From positions 1 through 38,686 of the forward strand of contig LMZS01000054.1 in assembly GCA_001567085.1 (NCBI GenBank): a stretch of DNA of 38,686 nt. The letters are read 5' to 3'. Below the pieces are notes generated by a model. That model had not been told where the DNA came from. It searched no databases and saw only the letters and a list, made by a program, of their open reading frames with translations. This stretch comes from Chloroflexi bacterium OLB15. Its GTDB lineage: Bacteria > Chloroflexota > Anaerolineae > Aggregatilineales > Phototrophicaceae. This document shows positions 24,415 to 33,821 of this stretch, in pieces. Numbering within the stretch: the first letter of the stretch is position 1; each line of letters opens with the position of its first letter. Position numbers and translations under genes: made by a program.

Positions 24415-25887
24415 CTACTCGTTGATGCCGAGCAGCTCAACTTCAAAGATCAGGATGGAGTTACCGGGAATGACGCCGGGAATGCCCTGCGCGCCATAGC
24501 CCAGTTCCGGCGGAATCCAGAAGGTAAAGACAGAGCCAGGGGTCATCAGCATCAGCCCTTCGCTGAAGCCGGGGATCAGGCCGCCAACCGGGAATACGGC
24601 AGCTTCTCCACGATCACGGCTGCTGTCAAACTTGGTGCCGTCGGCAAGGAAGCCTTCGTAATGCAGGGTGACAGTATCGCTTGCCTGAGGGGTGCCATCG
24701 CCCGTACCTTCAACGTCAACCCGATATTGCAAGCCGCTGTCGGTCGTTTGCACGCCTTCCTGCTGCGCGTTTTCGGTAAAGAACGCCTCGTTTGCTGCCA
24801 CTATTGGATCTCCAATGCTAATCAATTCGATTTCAAAGACCAGAATGCTGTTCGGCGGAATAACATTGCCCGCGCCGCCAGAGCCATAGGCTAATTCCGG
24901 CGGAATCCAGAAGGTGAAGATAGAGCCGGGGGTCATTAGCTGAATGCCTTCCGTAATGCCGGGGATCAGGTTGCCCAGCGGCAGCGCGGGGGCATCTTCG
25001 CTGCGTTCACGGCTGTTATCAAATTCGGTGCCATCAATGAAGCGGGCTACATAATGCGCGACCACGACATCATCGGGCAGCGGGTGTTCATCGCTATCGC
25101 CTTCAATATCAACGCGATATTGCAGGCCGCTTTCGGTCGTTTGCACGCCTTCTTCTTCAGCGTTCGCGGCGAGAAATTCGGCGTTGATCGCAATCTGCGG
25201 ATCGAGCATGTCTTCAACGGGAACCGTCATCGCAGATTCCAGAATTTCAAGGGGAACGCTGCCGCGATTGTAGGTCACGTCATCAATGCGGATGAAGATC
25301 GGATCGCCGCTGCCTGCGCGGATCATGACCGATGGAGTGCCGCTAATGCCCGCGCTGCGGCCATAAAGCGTATCTACATCTACCTGTTCGGCGCTTTGCA
25401 TGCAGACCTCTAGCTCATCTGCATCCAGATCGAGATCGGTGGCAAGGCGTGCCACCAGCCCGTCGCTATACTGGCCGGACAGCGCATAGCCATACAGCAG
25501 CAGATAGGCTTCCCAGAACGCGCCTTCACGCTGTTCATCGGCACATTCAGCGGCCTGGCCAGCAACGACGGTACGCGCACCGCCTGCCGTTGGGAATACG
25601 CGAAACTCAAAATTGACATCGCCTGTCGTGACGAAGTTGGCGATGAAATCATCCATTACAGGCTTGTAATCCTGACAGTGTGGGCACGCCCAATCGGCAA
25701 ATTCGATGATGGTGATCGGCGCTTCAGGGTTGCCCAGAATGAACGAGCCATCTTCCCCGCGTGAGGTTTCAAGGCCAGCGATAACTTCACTGATATTGAC
25801 CGCCTCTTCAGTAGCATCATCCTGCGCCAAAATGGCCGCAGGCAGCAGCAGCGCCAAAAGCGCCATTAACAACAAGCGTTTCTTCAC
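24415..25887 (-). CDS. Secreted DsbA-like thioredoxin domain fused to two FKBP prolyl isomerases
   Basis: A 490-residue exported protein. The signal peptide (about 1-21) ends near AILAQ. Residues about 40-220 form a DsbA/DSBA-like thioredoxin fold with active site CPHC (IIEFADWACPHCQDYKPVMD) and a cis-Pro loop (GISGTPSVMI). Two FKBP-type PPIase domains follow (about 245-355 and 375-488), each with the family pattern: TESGLQYRVDIEG / TDSGLQYRVDVEG, FIDGTEFDNSRER / LADGTKFDSSRDR, LIPGITEGIQLM / LIPGFSEGLMLM, and FWIPPELAYG / FWIPPELGYG. It should act outside the membrane in disulphide and proline-limited folding. The start is GTG at 25887 with AGGAG seven bases upstream. The two FKBP units are clear tandem duplicates, also at the DNA level. 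Confidence 0.92.
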   Translation of the reverse strand: MKKRLLLMALLALLLPAAILAQDDATEEAVNISEVIAGLETSRGEDGSFILGNPEAPITIIEFADWACPHCQDYKPVMDDFIANFVTTGDVNFEFRVFPTAGGARTVVAGQAAECADEQREGAFWEAYLLLYGYALSGQYSDGLVARLATDLDLDADELEVCMQSAEQVDVDTLYGRSAGISGTPSVMIRAGSGDPIFIRIDDVTYNRGSVPLEILESAMTVPVEDMLDPQIAINAEFLAANAEEEGVQTTESGLQYRVDIEGDSDEHPLPDDVVVAHYVARFIDGTEFDNSRERSEDAPALPLGNLIPGITEGIQLMTPGSIFTFWIPPELAYGSGGAGNVIPPNSILVFEIELISIGDPIVAANEAFFTENAQQEGVQTTDSGLQYRVDVEGTGDGTPQASDTVTLHYEGFLADGTKFDSSRDRGEAAVFPVGGLIPGFSEGLMLMTPGSVFTFWIPPELGYGAQGIPGVIPGNSILIFEVELLGINE

Positions 25888-26302
25888 CGGATTCTCCTTC
25901 TGAGGCGTTTCACCGTCGCCTTATTCTAATACAAACCTGGCAAGTGCTGCGTTCATCGTTCCAGGCCACCGCATGGGTGGCAGGAATATGAGGTTATTGC
26001 AGAGATGGCAAAATGTACAGAGCATGATGGCCTGAAGGGATTAGACGGAGATGAGCAAGTCTGAAAAGAAACGACAAACGGCATCATACTTCAGGCAAAA
26101 TTACCCTTCATCTCGCGCTGCCAGAAAGCGCGCGCTGAGCAGTACAGGCATTCCCCGCCTCTTAAGCCAAAAGTGTCCCTATGACCATGCGTTGAAGATC
26201 AACCCCGCTTGAAGTACACTTAGAACATTCCCCGCAAGGACATATAGCCTCTAAGGTGTGCCGCCAACGCCCGCCCTGAGGCGTTAAGATTTAGGAGCGC
26301 CA
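25888..26302. other. Intergenic region upstream of the E1/E2 operon
   Basis: About 415 bases between divergent genes. It should hold the promoters of both the DsbA-FKBP gene (minus) and the dehydrogenase operon (plus); a good candidate for the latter is at 26192-26220. A 53-codon basic open frame at 26051-26212 overlaps that promoter and has badly spaced translation signals, so it is not called. Confidence 0.5.
26192..26220 (+). promoter_or_regulatory. Candidate promoter of the pyruvate-dehydrogenase-type operon
   Basis: TTGAAG and TACACT have exactly 17 bases between them and lie about 80 bases before the E1 alpha start, leaving a short leader. This is a consensus match only. Confidence 0.45.
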
Positions 26303-27331
26303 ATGGCGACGAAGATTGAGTCTCTGACTAAAGAGACACTTTTAGAGTGGTATCGCGAAATCGTCCTGATTCGTAAATTCGAAAACATGTGCCATCACCT
26401 GTATTTCGAGGAAAAAGACCCCGCGCGTAAAATTACCGGCGTGTATTTGCATCTTGCCACCGGCAGCGAAGCTACGCATGTGGGCGCGGTCAAGGCGTTG
26501 GGCGTAGATGATCACGTGATCACCGCTTACCGCGATCATGGCATCGCCATCGCGCGCGGCGTAGACCCGAACCGCGTGATGGCCGAAATGATGGGCAAAC
26601 GCACCGGCACCAGCGGCGGCAAGGGCGGTTCAATGCACCTTGCAGATCGCAGCGTGAATTTCTGGGGCGGTTATGCCATCGTCGGCGGCCATGTTCCGCT
26701 GGGCGTGGGCATTGCGCTAAAGGAAAAATATGTTAAGTCTGGCAGCGCGGTGCTGTGCTTTGTTGGCGATGGCGCGCTGAACAACGGCTATTTCCATGAA
26801 GCCGCAAATATGGCGCAGGTGTGGAAGCTGCCGATTGTGTTCCTGATTGAAAACAACCTCGTAGGTATGGGCACGCGCATAGAAGAATCCAGCGGGCAAA
26901 CCAACCCGGTCAAGCGAGCCGCTGGCTATGGCATGAAAGAAGGCCCCAGCGTTGATGGGCAGAACATCGTTGAAGTTTACGAAGCGGTGAAAGCCGAACT
27001 CGATTGGAGCCGTGAAAATGGCCCGGTATTGATGGAATCGCGTACCTATCGCTTTGAAGGTCACGGCGTATCTGACAAGCAGTTTGATGCCCGCGATGAC
27101 CTGAAGGGCGAACTGGCGATATGGGAAGCCCGCGACCCGATCAACGTACTGGCCGACCACATCAAGAAGAAGTACAAGAATATTGATGATGAACTGGCAA
27201 AGCTGGATACCGAAGCCACCCAGGTAGTGAACGAAGCGGTGGAATACGCCGTGAACAGCCCTGCCCCCGATTACAACGATTTGATCGCCAACGTGTATGT
27301 TGCTTTGACGCCGGAGTATAGAACGCGATGA
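26303..27331 (+). CDS. pdhA: Thiamine-diphosphate dehydrogenase E1 component, alpha subunit
   Basis: A 342-residue cytoplasmic enzyme subunit, the usual length of PdhA/AcoA-type E1 alpha. It decarboxylates a 2-oxo acid (most likely pyruvate) using thiamine diphosphate and hands the acyl group to the lipoyl domain of E2. The ThDP/Mg motif is intact (CFVGDGALNNGYFHEAANMA, then ENN). Other hallmarks are EEKDPARKITGVYLHLATG, the loop GKRTGTSGGKGGSMH, and the phosphorylation-loop-like YRFEGHGVSD. AGGAG is six bases before the ATG. It is first of three genes and overlaps the next by ATGA. Acetoin dehydrogenase (acoA) or a branched-chain enzyme cannot be fully excluded. Confidence 0.88.
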   Translation: MATKIESLTKETLLEWYREIVLIRKFENMCHHLYFEEKDPARKITGVYLHLATGSEATHVGAVKALGVDDHVITAYRDHGIAIARGVDPNRVMAEMMGKRTGTSGGKGGSMHLADRSVNFWGGYAIVGGHVPLGVGIALKEKYVKSGSAVLCFVGDGALNNGYFHEAANMAQVWKLPIVFLIENNLVGMGTRIEESSGQTNPVKRAAGYGMKEGPSVDGQNIVEVYEAVKAELDWSRENGPVLMESRTYRFEGHGVSDKQFDARDDLKGELAIWEARDPINVLADHIKKKYKNIDDELAKLDTEATQVVNEAVEYAVNSPAPDYNDLIANVYVALTPEYRTR

Positions 27332-28299
27332 AGAACTTATCTATGCGCGATGCTCTGCGCGCCGCCCTACACGAAGAGATGATACGCGATGAGCGCGTAT
27401 TCCTGATGGGTGAAGAGATCGGCAAATGGCAGGGTACCCACCGTGTGACGCGCGGTTTTTACGAAGAATTTGGCGCGGAACGTGTACGCGATACCCCGAT
27501 CAGCGAAATGGCGATTGCCGGCGTCGCCACTGGCGCGGCAATGGCTGGCCTGCGCCCGGTTGCCGAGATGATGACCATCAACTTCGCCTTTCTGGCTTTT
27601 GACGCGATCATCAATCACGCCGCCAAAATCCACTATATGTTCAACGGTCAGTTTACAGTGCCGCTGGTGGTACGCGCGGCAACTGGCTGGGGCAATCAGG
27701 CAACCGCCACCCACAGCCATACGCCAGAACCGATCTGGGCGCATTTCCCCGGCCTGATCGTAGGCTGCCCTTCCAATGCTTATGATGCGAAAGGGATGCT
27801 CAAGGCGGCGATCCGCGATGAGAATCCGATCCTGTTCACTGAAGTGATCGCGCTGTACCCCAAACCCAGCCCGATCCCTGACGAAGAATATCTGATCCCG
27901 ATTGGCGAATCGGCGGTCAAGCGCGAAGGCGATGACGTGACCATCGTTTCGTATGGGCGCGGCGTTGAATGGTCTTTGGAAGCGGCTGAAACGCTGGCAA
28001 AAGAGGACATTCAAGCCGAAGTGATTGACATTCGCTGGCTGCGCCCGCTGGATATGAGCAAGACGCTGGCGAGCTTCAAGAAAACCAACCGCTGCGTGGT
28101 GGTTGAAGAATCGCTGCCACACTACAGCTTCGGCAGCGAAATTGCCGCCCAGCTACAGGAAGCCGCATTTGATTATATGGACGCGCCAGTAAAACGGGTT
28201 TCGGCGCTGGATGTGCCGCTGCCGTATGCCCGTGATATCGAACTAATGGCGCTGCCGAACGCCCAGAAGGTAGTTCAGGCCGTGAAAGAGGTGCTGTAA
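27328..28299 (+). CDS. pdhB: Thiamine-diphosphate dehydrogenase E1 component, beta subunit
   Basis: A 323-residue subunit that completes the E1 active site. The N-terminal pyrimidine-binding domain reads MRDALRAALHEEMIRDERVF, LMGEEIGKWQGTHRVTRGFY, then RDTPISEMAIAGVATGAAMA. The C-terminal transketolase-type domain (about 195-315) has VTIVSYGRGVEWSLEAAETL, VIDIRWLRPLD and CVVVEES. All are standard for the family, and the length is normal. The start overlaps the alpha-subunit stop (ATGA), which implies translational coupling and equal amounts of the two subunits. Confidence 0.9.
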   Translation: MKNLSMRDALRAALHEEMIRDERVFLMGEEIGKWQGTHRVTRGFYEEFGAERVRDTPISEMAIAGVATGAAMAGLRPVAEMMTINFAFLAFDAIINHAAKIHYMFNGQFTVPLVVRAATGWGNQATATHSHTPEPIWAHFPGLIVGCPSNAYDAKGMLKAAIRDENPILFTEVIALYPKPSPIPDEEYLIPIGESAVKREGDDVTIVSYGRGVEWSLEAAETLAKEDIQAEVIDIRWLRPLDMSKTLASFKKTNRCVVVEESLPHYSFGSEIAAQLQEAAFDYMDAPVKRVSALDVPLPYARDIELMALPNAQKVVQAVKEVL

Positions 28300-29570
28300 T
28301 GGCGCAAGCAATCGTGATGCCCGATCTCGGTTCGGGCATGGAAGAAGGCACGCTGCTGAACTGGACGAAACAGATCGGCGATGCCATTAAAGAAGGCGAT
28401 GTGATCGCCGAAATTGAAACCGATAAGACCACTGTCGAAGTCCCTTCGCCTATTAGCGGCACGATCACCCAGTTGATTGGCGATGCTGGCACGACGCTGA
28501 AGGTCGGCACAACCATCGGTTATGTCGGTGAAGCGGGCGAAGCTGCCACCGGAAAAGCAGAGTCCGCGCCTGCGCCTAAAGTTGAAGTTCCGCCCGCCGC
28601 CGCTGCATCCAACGGCGCGGTGAAATCAGCACCCGTACAGGAAAGCGCACCTGCCGCAGAAGAAGCAGATGGCAATCTGCCGGATGGCGTTCGCGCCTCA
28701 CCAGTTGCCCGTAAGATCGCGCAGACCAAAGGCATTGACCTGAAACTGGTCAAAGGCAGTGGCCCCGGCGGGCGCATCACCAAAGCAGACGTTGAAAGCT
28801 TCACCCCAGCCGCTGCCGCATCTGTACCCGCCGCAGGGGGCATCGCAGCGCCGAATTACGGCACCATTCCATCCGGCGCGGATGTCGAAGTGATAGAAAC
28901 GCCGAAGATGCGCACGCGCATCGCCAACCGCATGGTGGAAAGCAAGCAGCAGGTACCGCATTTCTACGTGACCGCCGATGTAGACGTAGAAGCGATGCTC
29001 AACCTGCGCAAGCAGTTGAATGAAGGCCTGCCGGACGAGCGCAAGATCACCGTGAACGACATGATCCTGAAGGCGACGGCGCTGGCGCTGAAGCAGTTCC
29101 CGAACATGAACTCGCACTATTACGGCGACAAGATCGTGCGTCAGAAGCGCATCAACGTGGCTATCGCGGTGGCGCTGCCCAACGGCGGCCTGATGAACGT
29201 GGTCAGCAAAGACACCGACAAAGTGAGCCTGGGCACGCTGGCGCAGATCAACAAGGAAATGATCGCCCGCGCCCGCGATGGCAAGGTGAAACCGGACGAC
29301 ATTCAGGGCGCGACCTTCACCGTCAGTAACCTTGGCGCGTATGAGGTTGAGCATTTTCTGGCGATCATCAACCCGCCAGAAGCCGGCATTCTGGCGGTGG
29401 CTTCTGCCATGAAAGTGCCCGTTGTGAAGCCGGATGGCACGCTGGGCATTGGTCAGCGTATGAAGCTGACTGTAAGCGTAGATCACCGCGTGAGTGACGG
29501 CGCAGAAGGCGCGCAGTTCCTACAGGCGCTGAAGAAAATCCTCGAAAATCCGATGCAGATTTTGATTTAA
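28299..29570 (+). CDS. pdhC: Dihydrolipoamide acyltransferase E2 component
   Basis: A 423-residue E2 core protein. A single lipoyl domain (about 1-76) carries the lipoylation Lys in EIETDKTTVEVPSP. An Ala/Pro linker leads to the peripheral-subunit-binding domain (about 129-166: RASPVARKIAQTKGIDL, GSGPGGRITKADVE). The catalytic domain (about 195-423) ends with the active-site DHRVSDGAEGAQFL, where His and Asp/Ser are kept. It takes the acyl group from E1 to CoA, probably making acetyl-CoA. The start codon overlaps the E1 beta stop (TAATG). An intrinsic terminator follows. The E3 flavoprotein is not in the window and must be encoded elsewhere. Confidence 0.92.
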   Translation: MAQAIVMPDLGSGMEEGTLLNWTKQIGDAIKEGDVIAEIETDKTTVEVPSPISGTITQLIGDAGTTLKVGTTIGYVGEAGEAATGKAESAPAPKVEVPPAAAASNGAVKSAPVQESAPAAEEADGNLPDGVRASPVARKIAQTKGIDLKLVKGSGPGGRITKADVESFTPAAAASVPAAGGIAAPNYGTIPSGADVEVIETPKMRTRIANRMVESKQQVPHFYVTADVDVEAMLNLRKQLNEGLPDERKITVNDMILKATALALKQFPNMNSHYYGDKIVRQKRINVAIAVALPNGGLMNVVSKDTDKVSLGTLAQINKEMIARARDGKVKPDDIQGATFTVSNLGAYEVEHFLAIINPPEAGILAVASAMKVPVVKPDGTLGIGQRMKLTVSVDHRVSDGAEGAQFLQALKKILENPMQILI

Positions 29571-29835
29571 ACTCGCCCTTCAACCCTTTCTCCATATACA
29601 GAGGGAGGGTGGAAAAGATGGCAGGAACAGCTTGTGAGGGCGGTTTGCGAACCGCCCTTTTTGATCCCTGTTCAGCGCTGAAAGTCCGGGAAAAGCGTTC
29701 AATATCTGGCGCAGCGGGCGCATCTAATTCCGGCGCGAGGCTGGGAATTTCGGGCTGGCATTTCGCGCAGGCATATTGAAGCGTTTCGGCGAGACGTGAA
29801 AAATCGGCTAAAGTGACACGGCGAGAAGCGGTCAT
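29368..29835 (-). CDS. Doubtful short open frame, antisense to the E2 end
   Basis: A 155-codon minus-strand frame. Its start is plausible (ATG with AAGGGAA eight bases upstream), and the first 45 residues look protein-like (TLADFSRLAETLQYACAKCQ, with a CxxC pair). The later part, however, reads through the operon terminator hairpin and then antisense into the E2 gene, where composition is unlike a real protein. It may be a decayed gene whose first 40-60 codons survive, or chance. No family is recognised. Confidence 0.25.
   Translation of the reverse strand: MTASRRVTLADFSRLAETLQYACAKCQPEIPSLAPELDAPAAPDIERFSRTFSAEQGSKRAVRKPPSQAVPAIFSTLPLYMEKGLKGEFKSKSASDFRGFSSAPVGTARLLRRHSRGDLRLQSASYADQCPACHPASQRALSWQKPPPECRLLAG
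29637..29662 (+). terminator. Terminator of the dehydrogenase operon
   Basis: A perfect 9-bp stem (agggcggtt / aaccgccct) with a 4-base loop is followed by TTTTT, about 65 bases after the E2 stop. Confidence 0.9.
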
Positions 29836-30034
29836 AATGAATTCCCTTCAAGAAACAACGATAGTCTTAAATTAGTACAGATTTTCTATTTCAGGGTATC
29901 CATATTGCCAGCAATGTGATCGCAAAATTTGCACCGTCACAGCGGCCAGCAACGCCTAATTTGAGCGAGAAATTCTGCTGGCGGGAGCTGGATAACTCAC
30001 GTTAGCTATGTCTGTTTCCGGCTTGCGGCACTAA

Positions 30035-30072
30035 AAAAAAGCGGAGTCGCCAGATAGCGACTCCGCTTTTTT
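30035..30072. terminator. Strong bidirectional terminator after clpC
   Basis: A perfect 16-bp stem (aaaaaagcggagtcgc / gcgactccgctttttt) with a 6-base loop and T runs on both strands, 70 bases beyond the clpC stop. This is the most stable hairpin noticed in the window. Confidence 0.93.
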
Positions 30073-30090
30073 ATTTCGTGTCAATAAGCA

Positions 30091-30124
30091 TGCAAGGGCA
30101 AACACACAGGCCTGCCCCTACAGG
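30091..30124. repeat. GCCCCTAC-type palindromic repeat, copy 1 (degenerate)
   Basis: Contains caagggca ... tgcccctacag, with short matching arms GGGCA/TGCCC. It shares the right arm TGCCCCTACA with the copy at 36063 and lies about 20 bases beyond the 3' end of clpC. Confidence 0.5.
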
Positions 30125-30141
30125 GTTTCATCCCGCTGCCC

Positions 30142-32619
30142 TTAGTCAATCATCTGATCCTGCGTCAGGTTCAGATAATCGCTGCTGGCGTTTTCATGCC
30201 AATCGAACACCAGTTGACCATCTACTTCGTCAATCACCACCATATCGCCACGCCGCGCTTCACCCTTCAGGATCATGCCGCTGAGGATGTTCTCAATGTA
30301 GCGCTGCAAAGCACGGCGTAAAGGCCGCGCGCCAAACTGCGGATCATAGCCCTTTTGCGCCAGCCAGCGGCAGGCGGGTTCGGTCAGGTGAACAGTGATC
30401 CCCAGTTCACGCAGCCGCGCGGCGATTTCCTTCATTTGCAGATCAACGATATGTTCAACCTGCGCCAGCGTGAGCGGCTCAAAGATGATGATCTCGTCAA
30501 TACGATTCAGAAATTCAGGGCGGAAGGTTTCACGCATGGCTTTTTCGATCTTCTGGTGATCGGCAATCGCCTGCTCGTCAGTAGCCTGCACGAAGCCGAG
30601 CGCGCCACCCTTACGGGCGAACTCGGTGCCGAGATTGCTGGTCATGATGATCACCGTGTTGGTGAAGTCAACCACGCGCCCCTGCCCATCGGTCAGGCGG
30701 CCATCTTCGAGAATTTGCAGCAGCGCGTTCCATACGTCCGGATGCGCCTTCTCGATCTCGTCAAACAGCACCACGCGATACGGGCGGCGGCGCACTTGTT
30801 CGGTTAACTGCCCGCCTTCCTCATAGCCAACATAACCAGGCGGCGCGCCAAACAGGCGGCTGGCGGTATGCTGCTCGCGGTATTCGCTCATATCAATGCG
30901 AATCAGCGCCTTTTCATCGTCAAAGAGGAATTCAGCCAGCGCCTTTGCCAGCTCGGTTTTGCCGACACCAGACGAGCCTAAGAAGATGAATGATCCAATC
31001 GGGCGGTTCGGGTTCTTCAAGCCGCTGCGCGCGCGGCGAATAGCGTGAGCAATCGCAGAAACCGCGCCCTCCTGACCGATCACGCGCTCATGCAGCGCGT
31101 CTTCCATGCGGATCAGCTTTTCGCTTTCGCTTTCCAGCACCTGCGAAACCGGAATACCCGTCCACTGCGCCAGCACTTTGGCGATATCTTCAGACGAGAC
31201 AACCTCATCCATCGAATTTTCCTGCTGCCACTCGTAGCGTTCGGCGTCAAAATCGGCCTCAAGCTGCAAGCGGCGGGTCTTGTATTCGGCTGCGCGCTCG
31301 TATTCACGCGCCATGCCAGCCGCCTCTTCGTCAACTTCAAGGCGGGTGATGGCGTCCTTCATTTCCTTCAGGCGCGGCGGCAGGCTGTACAACTGCACGC
31401 GCAAACGCGAAGCGGCTTCGTCCAGCAGGTCAATCGCCTTGTCTGGCAGTTTGCGATCATTGATATAGCGATCAGCCATACGCGCGGCGCTGATCACGGC
31501 ATCATCGCTGATAGTGACCTTGTGATGCGCTTCGTAGCGATCACGCAGGCCGAACAGCATTTCGATGGTATCTTCTACGTTGGGTTCTTCCACATACACA
31601 GGCGCGAAACGGCGATCCAGCGCCGAGTCTTTCTCGATGTACTGGCGATATTCGTCCAGCGTGGTAGCGCCGACGCATTGCAGTTCACCACGCGCCAGCG
31701 CGGGTTTCATCATGTTGCCAGCATCCAACGCGCCCTGCGCGGCGCCAGCGCCAACGACCTGATGCAGTTCGTCAATGAAGAGGATGATATCGCCTTCGCT
31801 GCGCTGCACTTCTTCAATCGTGACCTTCAGGCGCTCTTCAAATTCGCCGCGAAAACGGCTGCCAGCGAGCATCGCGCTCAGATCGAGGCTGATCACCTTT
31901 CTACCGAGCAGGATTTCTGGCACATCACCCGTGACGATTTTCTGCGCCAAGCCTTCAACAATGGCAGTCTTGCCGACACCAGCTTCACCGATCAAGACAG
32001 GGTTATTCTTGGTGCGGCGGCACAGAATTTGAATTACGCGCATGATTTCGCCATCACGCCCGATGACGGGATCGAGCTTGCCTTCCAGCGCCATACGGGT
32101 AAGGTCACGGCTGTATTTTTCCAGCGTGCGATAGCGGCTTTCCGCCTGCGGATCAGTGACACGCTGACCGCCGCGCACATCCTTGATGGCTTCGTACACG
32201 CGGTCACGAACGATGCCTGCTTCGCTCAAAATGCGGGCGGTGGCGGTGTTACGCTCGCTCAAAATGGCGAGGAAAAGATGCTCAGTAGAGATGTACTCGT
32301 CGCGCAGGCGGTTAGCCTCCTCGTTGGCGAGGTCAATAATCCGCTTAACGCGAGGGGTGATGAACACCTGCCCCGCACCGCCGCCGTAAATAGCGGCTTT
32401 AGGGCTGGCGCGCAATACCTCATCAAGACGGGTGCGCATGGCTGTAGGGTCTACCGTCAGGCGTTCTAAAAGCTGGGGGATCACGCCGTCGGTTTGCTCC
32501 AGCAAGGCGAGCAGAATATGTTCGGTATCCACCTGATTGTGGCCGTAGCGCTGGAGGATTTCGTAGGCACGCATGGCAACATCTTGCGCACGTTCAGTAA
32601 AACGCTCAAAACGCATCAT
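30142..32619 (-). CDS. clpC: ClpC-type ATP-dependent Clp protease ATP-binding subunit
   Basis: An 825-residue Hsp100 unfoldase. The double Clp-N repeat (about 1-145: [31 protein letters not shown]) is followed by the first AAA+ module with Walker [10 protein letters not shown] (about 213) and Walker [10 protein letters not shown] middle region (about 410-460) has the UVR-like segment [20 protein letters not shown] of ClpC rather than the long ClpB coiled coil. The second AAA+ module has Walker [10 protein letters not shown] (about 545), Walker [14 protein letters not shown], and the loop GALGFVQ, in the place of the ClpP-docking tripeptide. It feeds unfolded proteins to ClpP; no clpP is nearby. 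The acidic C-terminal tail ends in QDQMID. Two adjacent ATGs (32619, 32616) can serve as start. Confidence 0.94.
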   Translation of the reverse strand: MMRFERFTERAQDVAMRAYEILQRYGHNQVDTEHILLALLEQTDGVIPQLLERLTVDPTAMRTRLDEVLRASPKAAIYGGGAGQVFITPRVKRIIDLANEEANRLRDEYISTEHLFLAILSERNTATARILSEAGIVRDRVYEAIKDVRGGQRVTDPQAESRYRTLEKYSRDLTRMALEGKLDPVIGRDGEIMRVIQILCRRTKNNPVLIGEAGVGKTAIVEGLAQKIVTGDVPEILLGRKVISLDLSAMLAGSRFRGEFEERLKVTIEEVQRSEGDIILFIDELHQVVGAGAAQGALDAGNMMKPALARGELQCVGATTLDEYRQYIEKDSALDRRFAPVYVEEPNVEDTIEMLFGLRDRYEAHHKVTISDDAVISAARMADRYINDRKLPDKAIDLLDEAASRLRVQLYSLPPRLKEMKDAITRLEVDEEAAGMAREYERAAEYKTRRLQLEADFDAERYEWQQENSMDEVVSSEDIAKVLAQWTGIPVSQVLESESEKLIRMEDALHERVIGQEGAVSAIAHAIRRARSGLKNPNRPIGSFIFLGSSGVGKTELAKALAEFLFDDEKALIRIDMSEYREQHTASRLFGAPPGYVGYEEGGQLTEQVRRRPYRVVLFDEIEKAHPDVWNALLQILEDGRLTDGQGRVVDFTNTVIIMTSNLGTEFARKGGALGFVQATDEQAIADHQKIEKAMRETFRPEFLNRIDEIIIFEPLTLAQVEHIVDLQMKEIAARLRELGITVHLTEPACRWLAQKGYDPQFGARPLRRALQRYIENILSGMILKGEARRGDMVVIDEVDGQLVFDWHENASSDYLNLTQDQMID

Positions 32620-32671
32620 CGTGTTTATTACCTACCCTGATGTACTCAATTTGATTCTAACGCAAGTTACA

Positions 32672-33673
32672 TTAATCCACAGTGAAATCTGACTCTTGCG
32701 TAGTGTTCAGTATAGATGATTCGGCATAAGAACTTCGTTTGCGCTGTGTAAATGCTCTAACAGAAGCCAGCGGTCTTTCCCAGCGCGCAAGGCTGACAAC
32801 AAAGATGCCGCCCGTTGCCAGCACCAGCGCCAGCAGCGATTTAAGGGTGATGGTTTCGCCCAGAAACAGCCACGCCAGCATTGGAATGAATACCAGCATC
32901 ATACTGTTAATGACGTTGGCTTCCATCGCTGTGAGGGTACGCAGGCCGCGATTCCACAGGGTGAAGGCAAAGGCAGTGTTCACAATTGAGAGCCAGAGGA
33001 TGGAGAGAAGGCCTTGCAGGCTGAATACCGGATCAGGCTCAAGGACGATGCCGACTACCAACAGCGCCACGCCGCCGATACTCATGCTGATCACCGTGAC
33101 TATAACAGGCGGGATAGAAGCGCTGCGATTGACCGCGCGACTAAGGATAGCGCCAAAGCCGTTGGCAGTCAGGCAGATGATGCCAGCGATAATGCCGATC
33201 CACTCGCCGCCGGTGAACGCGGAAGGATAGAAGTAGATGATGGCGCCGACGATGTACAAGGCAAGGCCGAACCATTGAACGCGCATCGGACGTTCGCGCA
33301 GCAGGAAAATGCCAAGCGCGGTGACGACGATGGTGGTGAAGCTGAGGATCAGGTTAACGGTGATAGCGGGCAGATAGTTCAGGCTGACGAACTGCGCCCC
33401 CTGCGCGATGCCGATAAACACCATACCGAGCGCCGCCAGCATGATCCACTCGCGGGCGGCTAAGGCTTTCAGGTGACTGCGGGATGATGATTGGCGCAAA
33501 ACCAGCGGCACGAGGCACAGCGCAGCAAGGGTATAGCGAGTTCCGGCGAAGGTAAGCGGTGGGATTTGATCGTGCAGGCCGAATTTGATGATCACCCACG
33601 AGGTTGCCCATAAAAAGGTGACAAACAAGGCGGTAAGGACGGCGCGGGTGTGGGGTGAAAGCGAGCGGAACAT
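32672..33673 (-). CDS. EamA/DMT-superfamily transporter
   Basis: A 333-residue inner-membrane protein with ten predicted helices in two EamA repeats (about 12-150 and 165-295). Typical stretches are ALFVTFLWATSWVIIKFGL in the first, PAITVNLILSFTTIVVTALG at its end, and SIVNTAFAFTLWNRGLRTLT then FIPMLAWLFLGETITLKSLL in the second. The family exports or imports amino acids, nucleotides or other small metabolites; the substrate cannot be predicted. The ATG at 33673 has GGAG seven bases upstream, and the ten earlier in-frame residues are dropped. The C-terminal 35 residues are polar and cytoplasmic. Confidence 0.88.
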   Translation of the reverse strand: MFRSLSPHTRAVLTALFVTFLWATSWVIIKFGLHDQIPPLTFAGTRYTLAALCLVPLVLRQSSSRSHLKALAAREWIMLAALGMVFIGIAQGAQFVSLNYLPAITVNLILSFTTIVVTALGIFLLRERPMRVQWFGLALYIVGAIIYFYPSAFTGGEWIGIIAGIICLTANGFGAILSRAVNRSASIPPVIVTVISMSIGGVALLVVGIVLEPDPVFSLQGLLSILWLSIVNTAFAFTLWNRGLRTLTAMEANVINSMMLVFIPMLAWLFLGETITLKSLLALVLATGGIFVVSLARWERPLASVRAFTQRKRSSYAESSILNTTQESDFTVD

Positions 33674-33821
33674 GAGCGATCTCCAGCGAGAATAGGCGAG
33701 CAAAAATGCTCAACTTACTCCCTCTGGCCTTTTCTTCCAGCCGGTGAGGACTGCGCGATCAGTCAACTGTCGCTCTTGGACCAGCCCTGCCGGTGAAGAT
33801 CAGCGGAACCCTAGCGACCCT

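Noticed and set aside
26051..26212. 53-codon basic open frame upstream of the dehydrogenase operon
   Set aside because: GGAG abuts the ATG with no spacing, the frame overlaps the best promoter candidate, and its composition is not protein-like.
27367..28122. 251-codon open frame antisense to E1 beta
   Set aside because: E1 beta is unmistakable on the plus strand; the antisense translation is rich in His, Arg and Phe with no domain.
31045..32469. Long open frame antisense to clpC
   Set aside because: It is the shadow of a high-GC, strongly coding gene on the other strand. It has no recognisable domain and no start signal, while clpC is certain.
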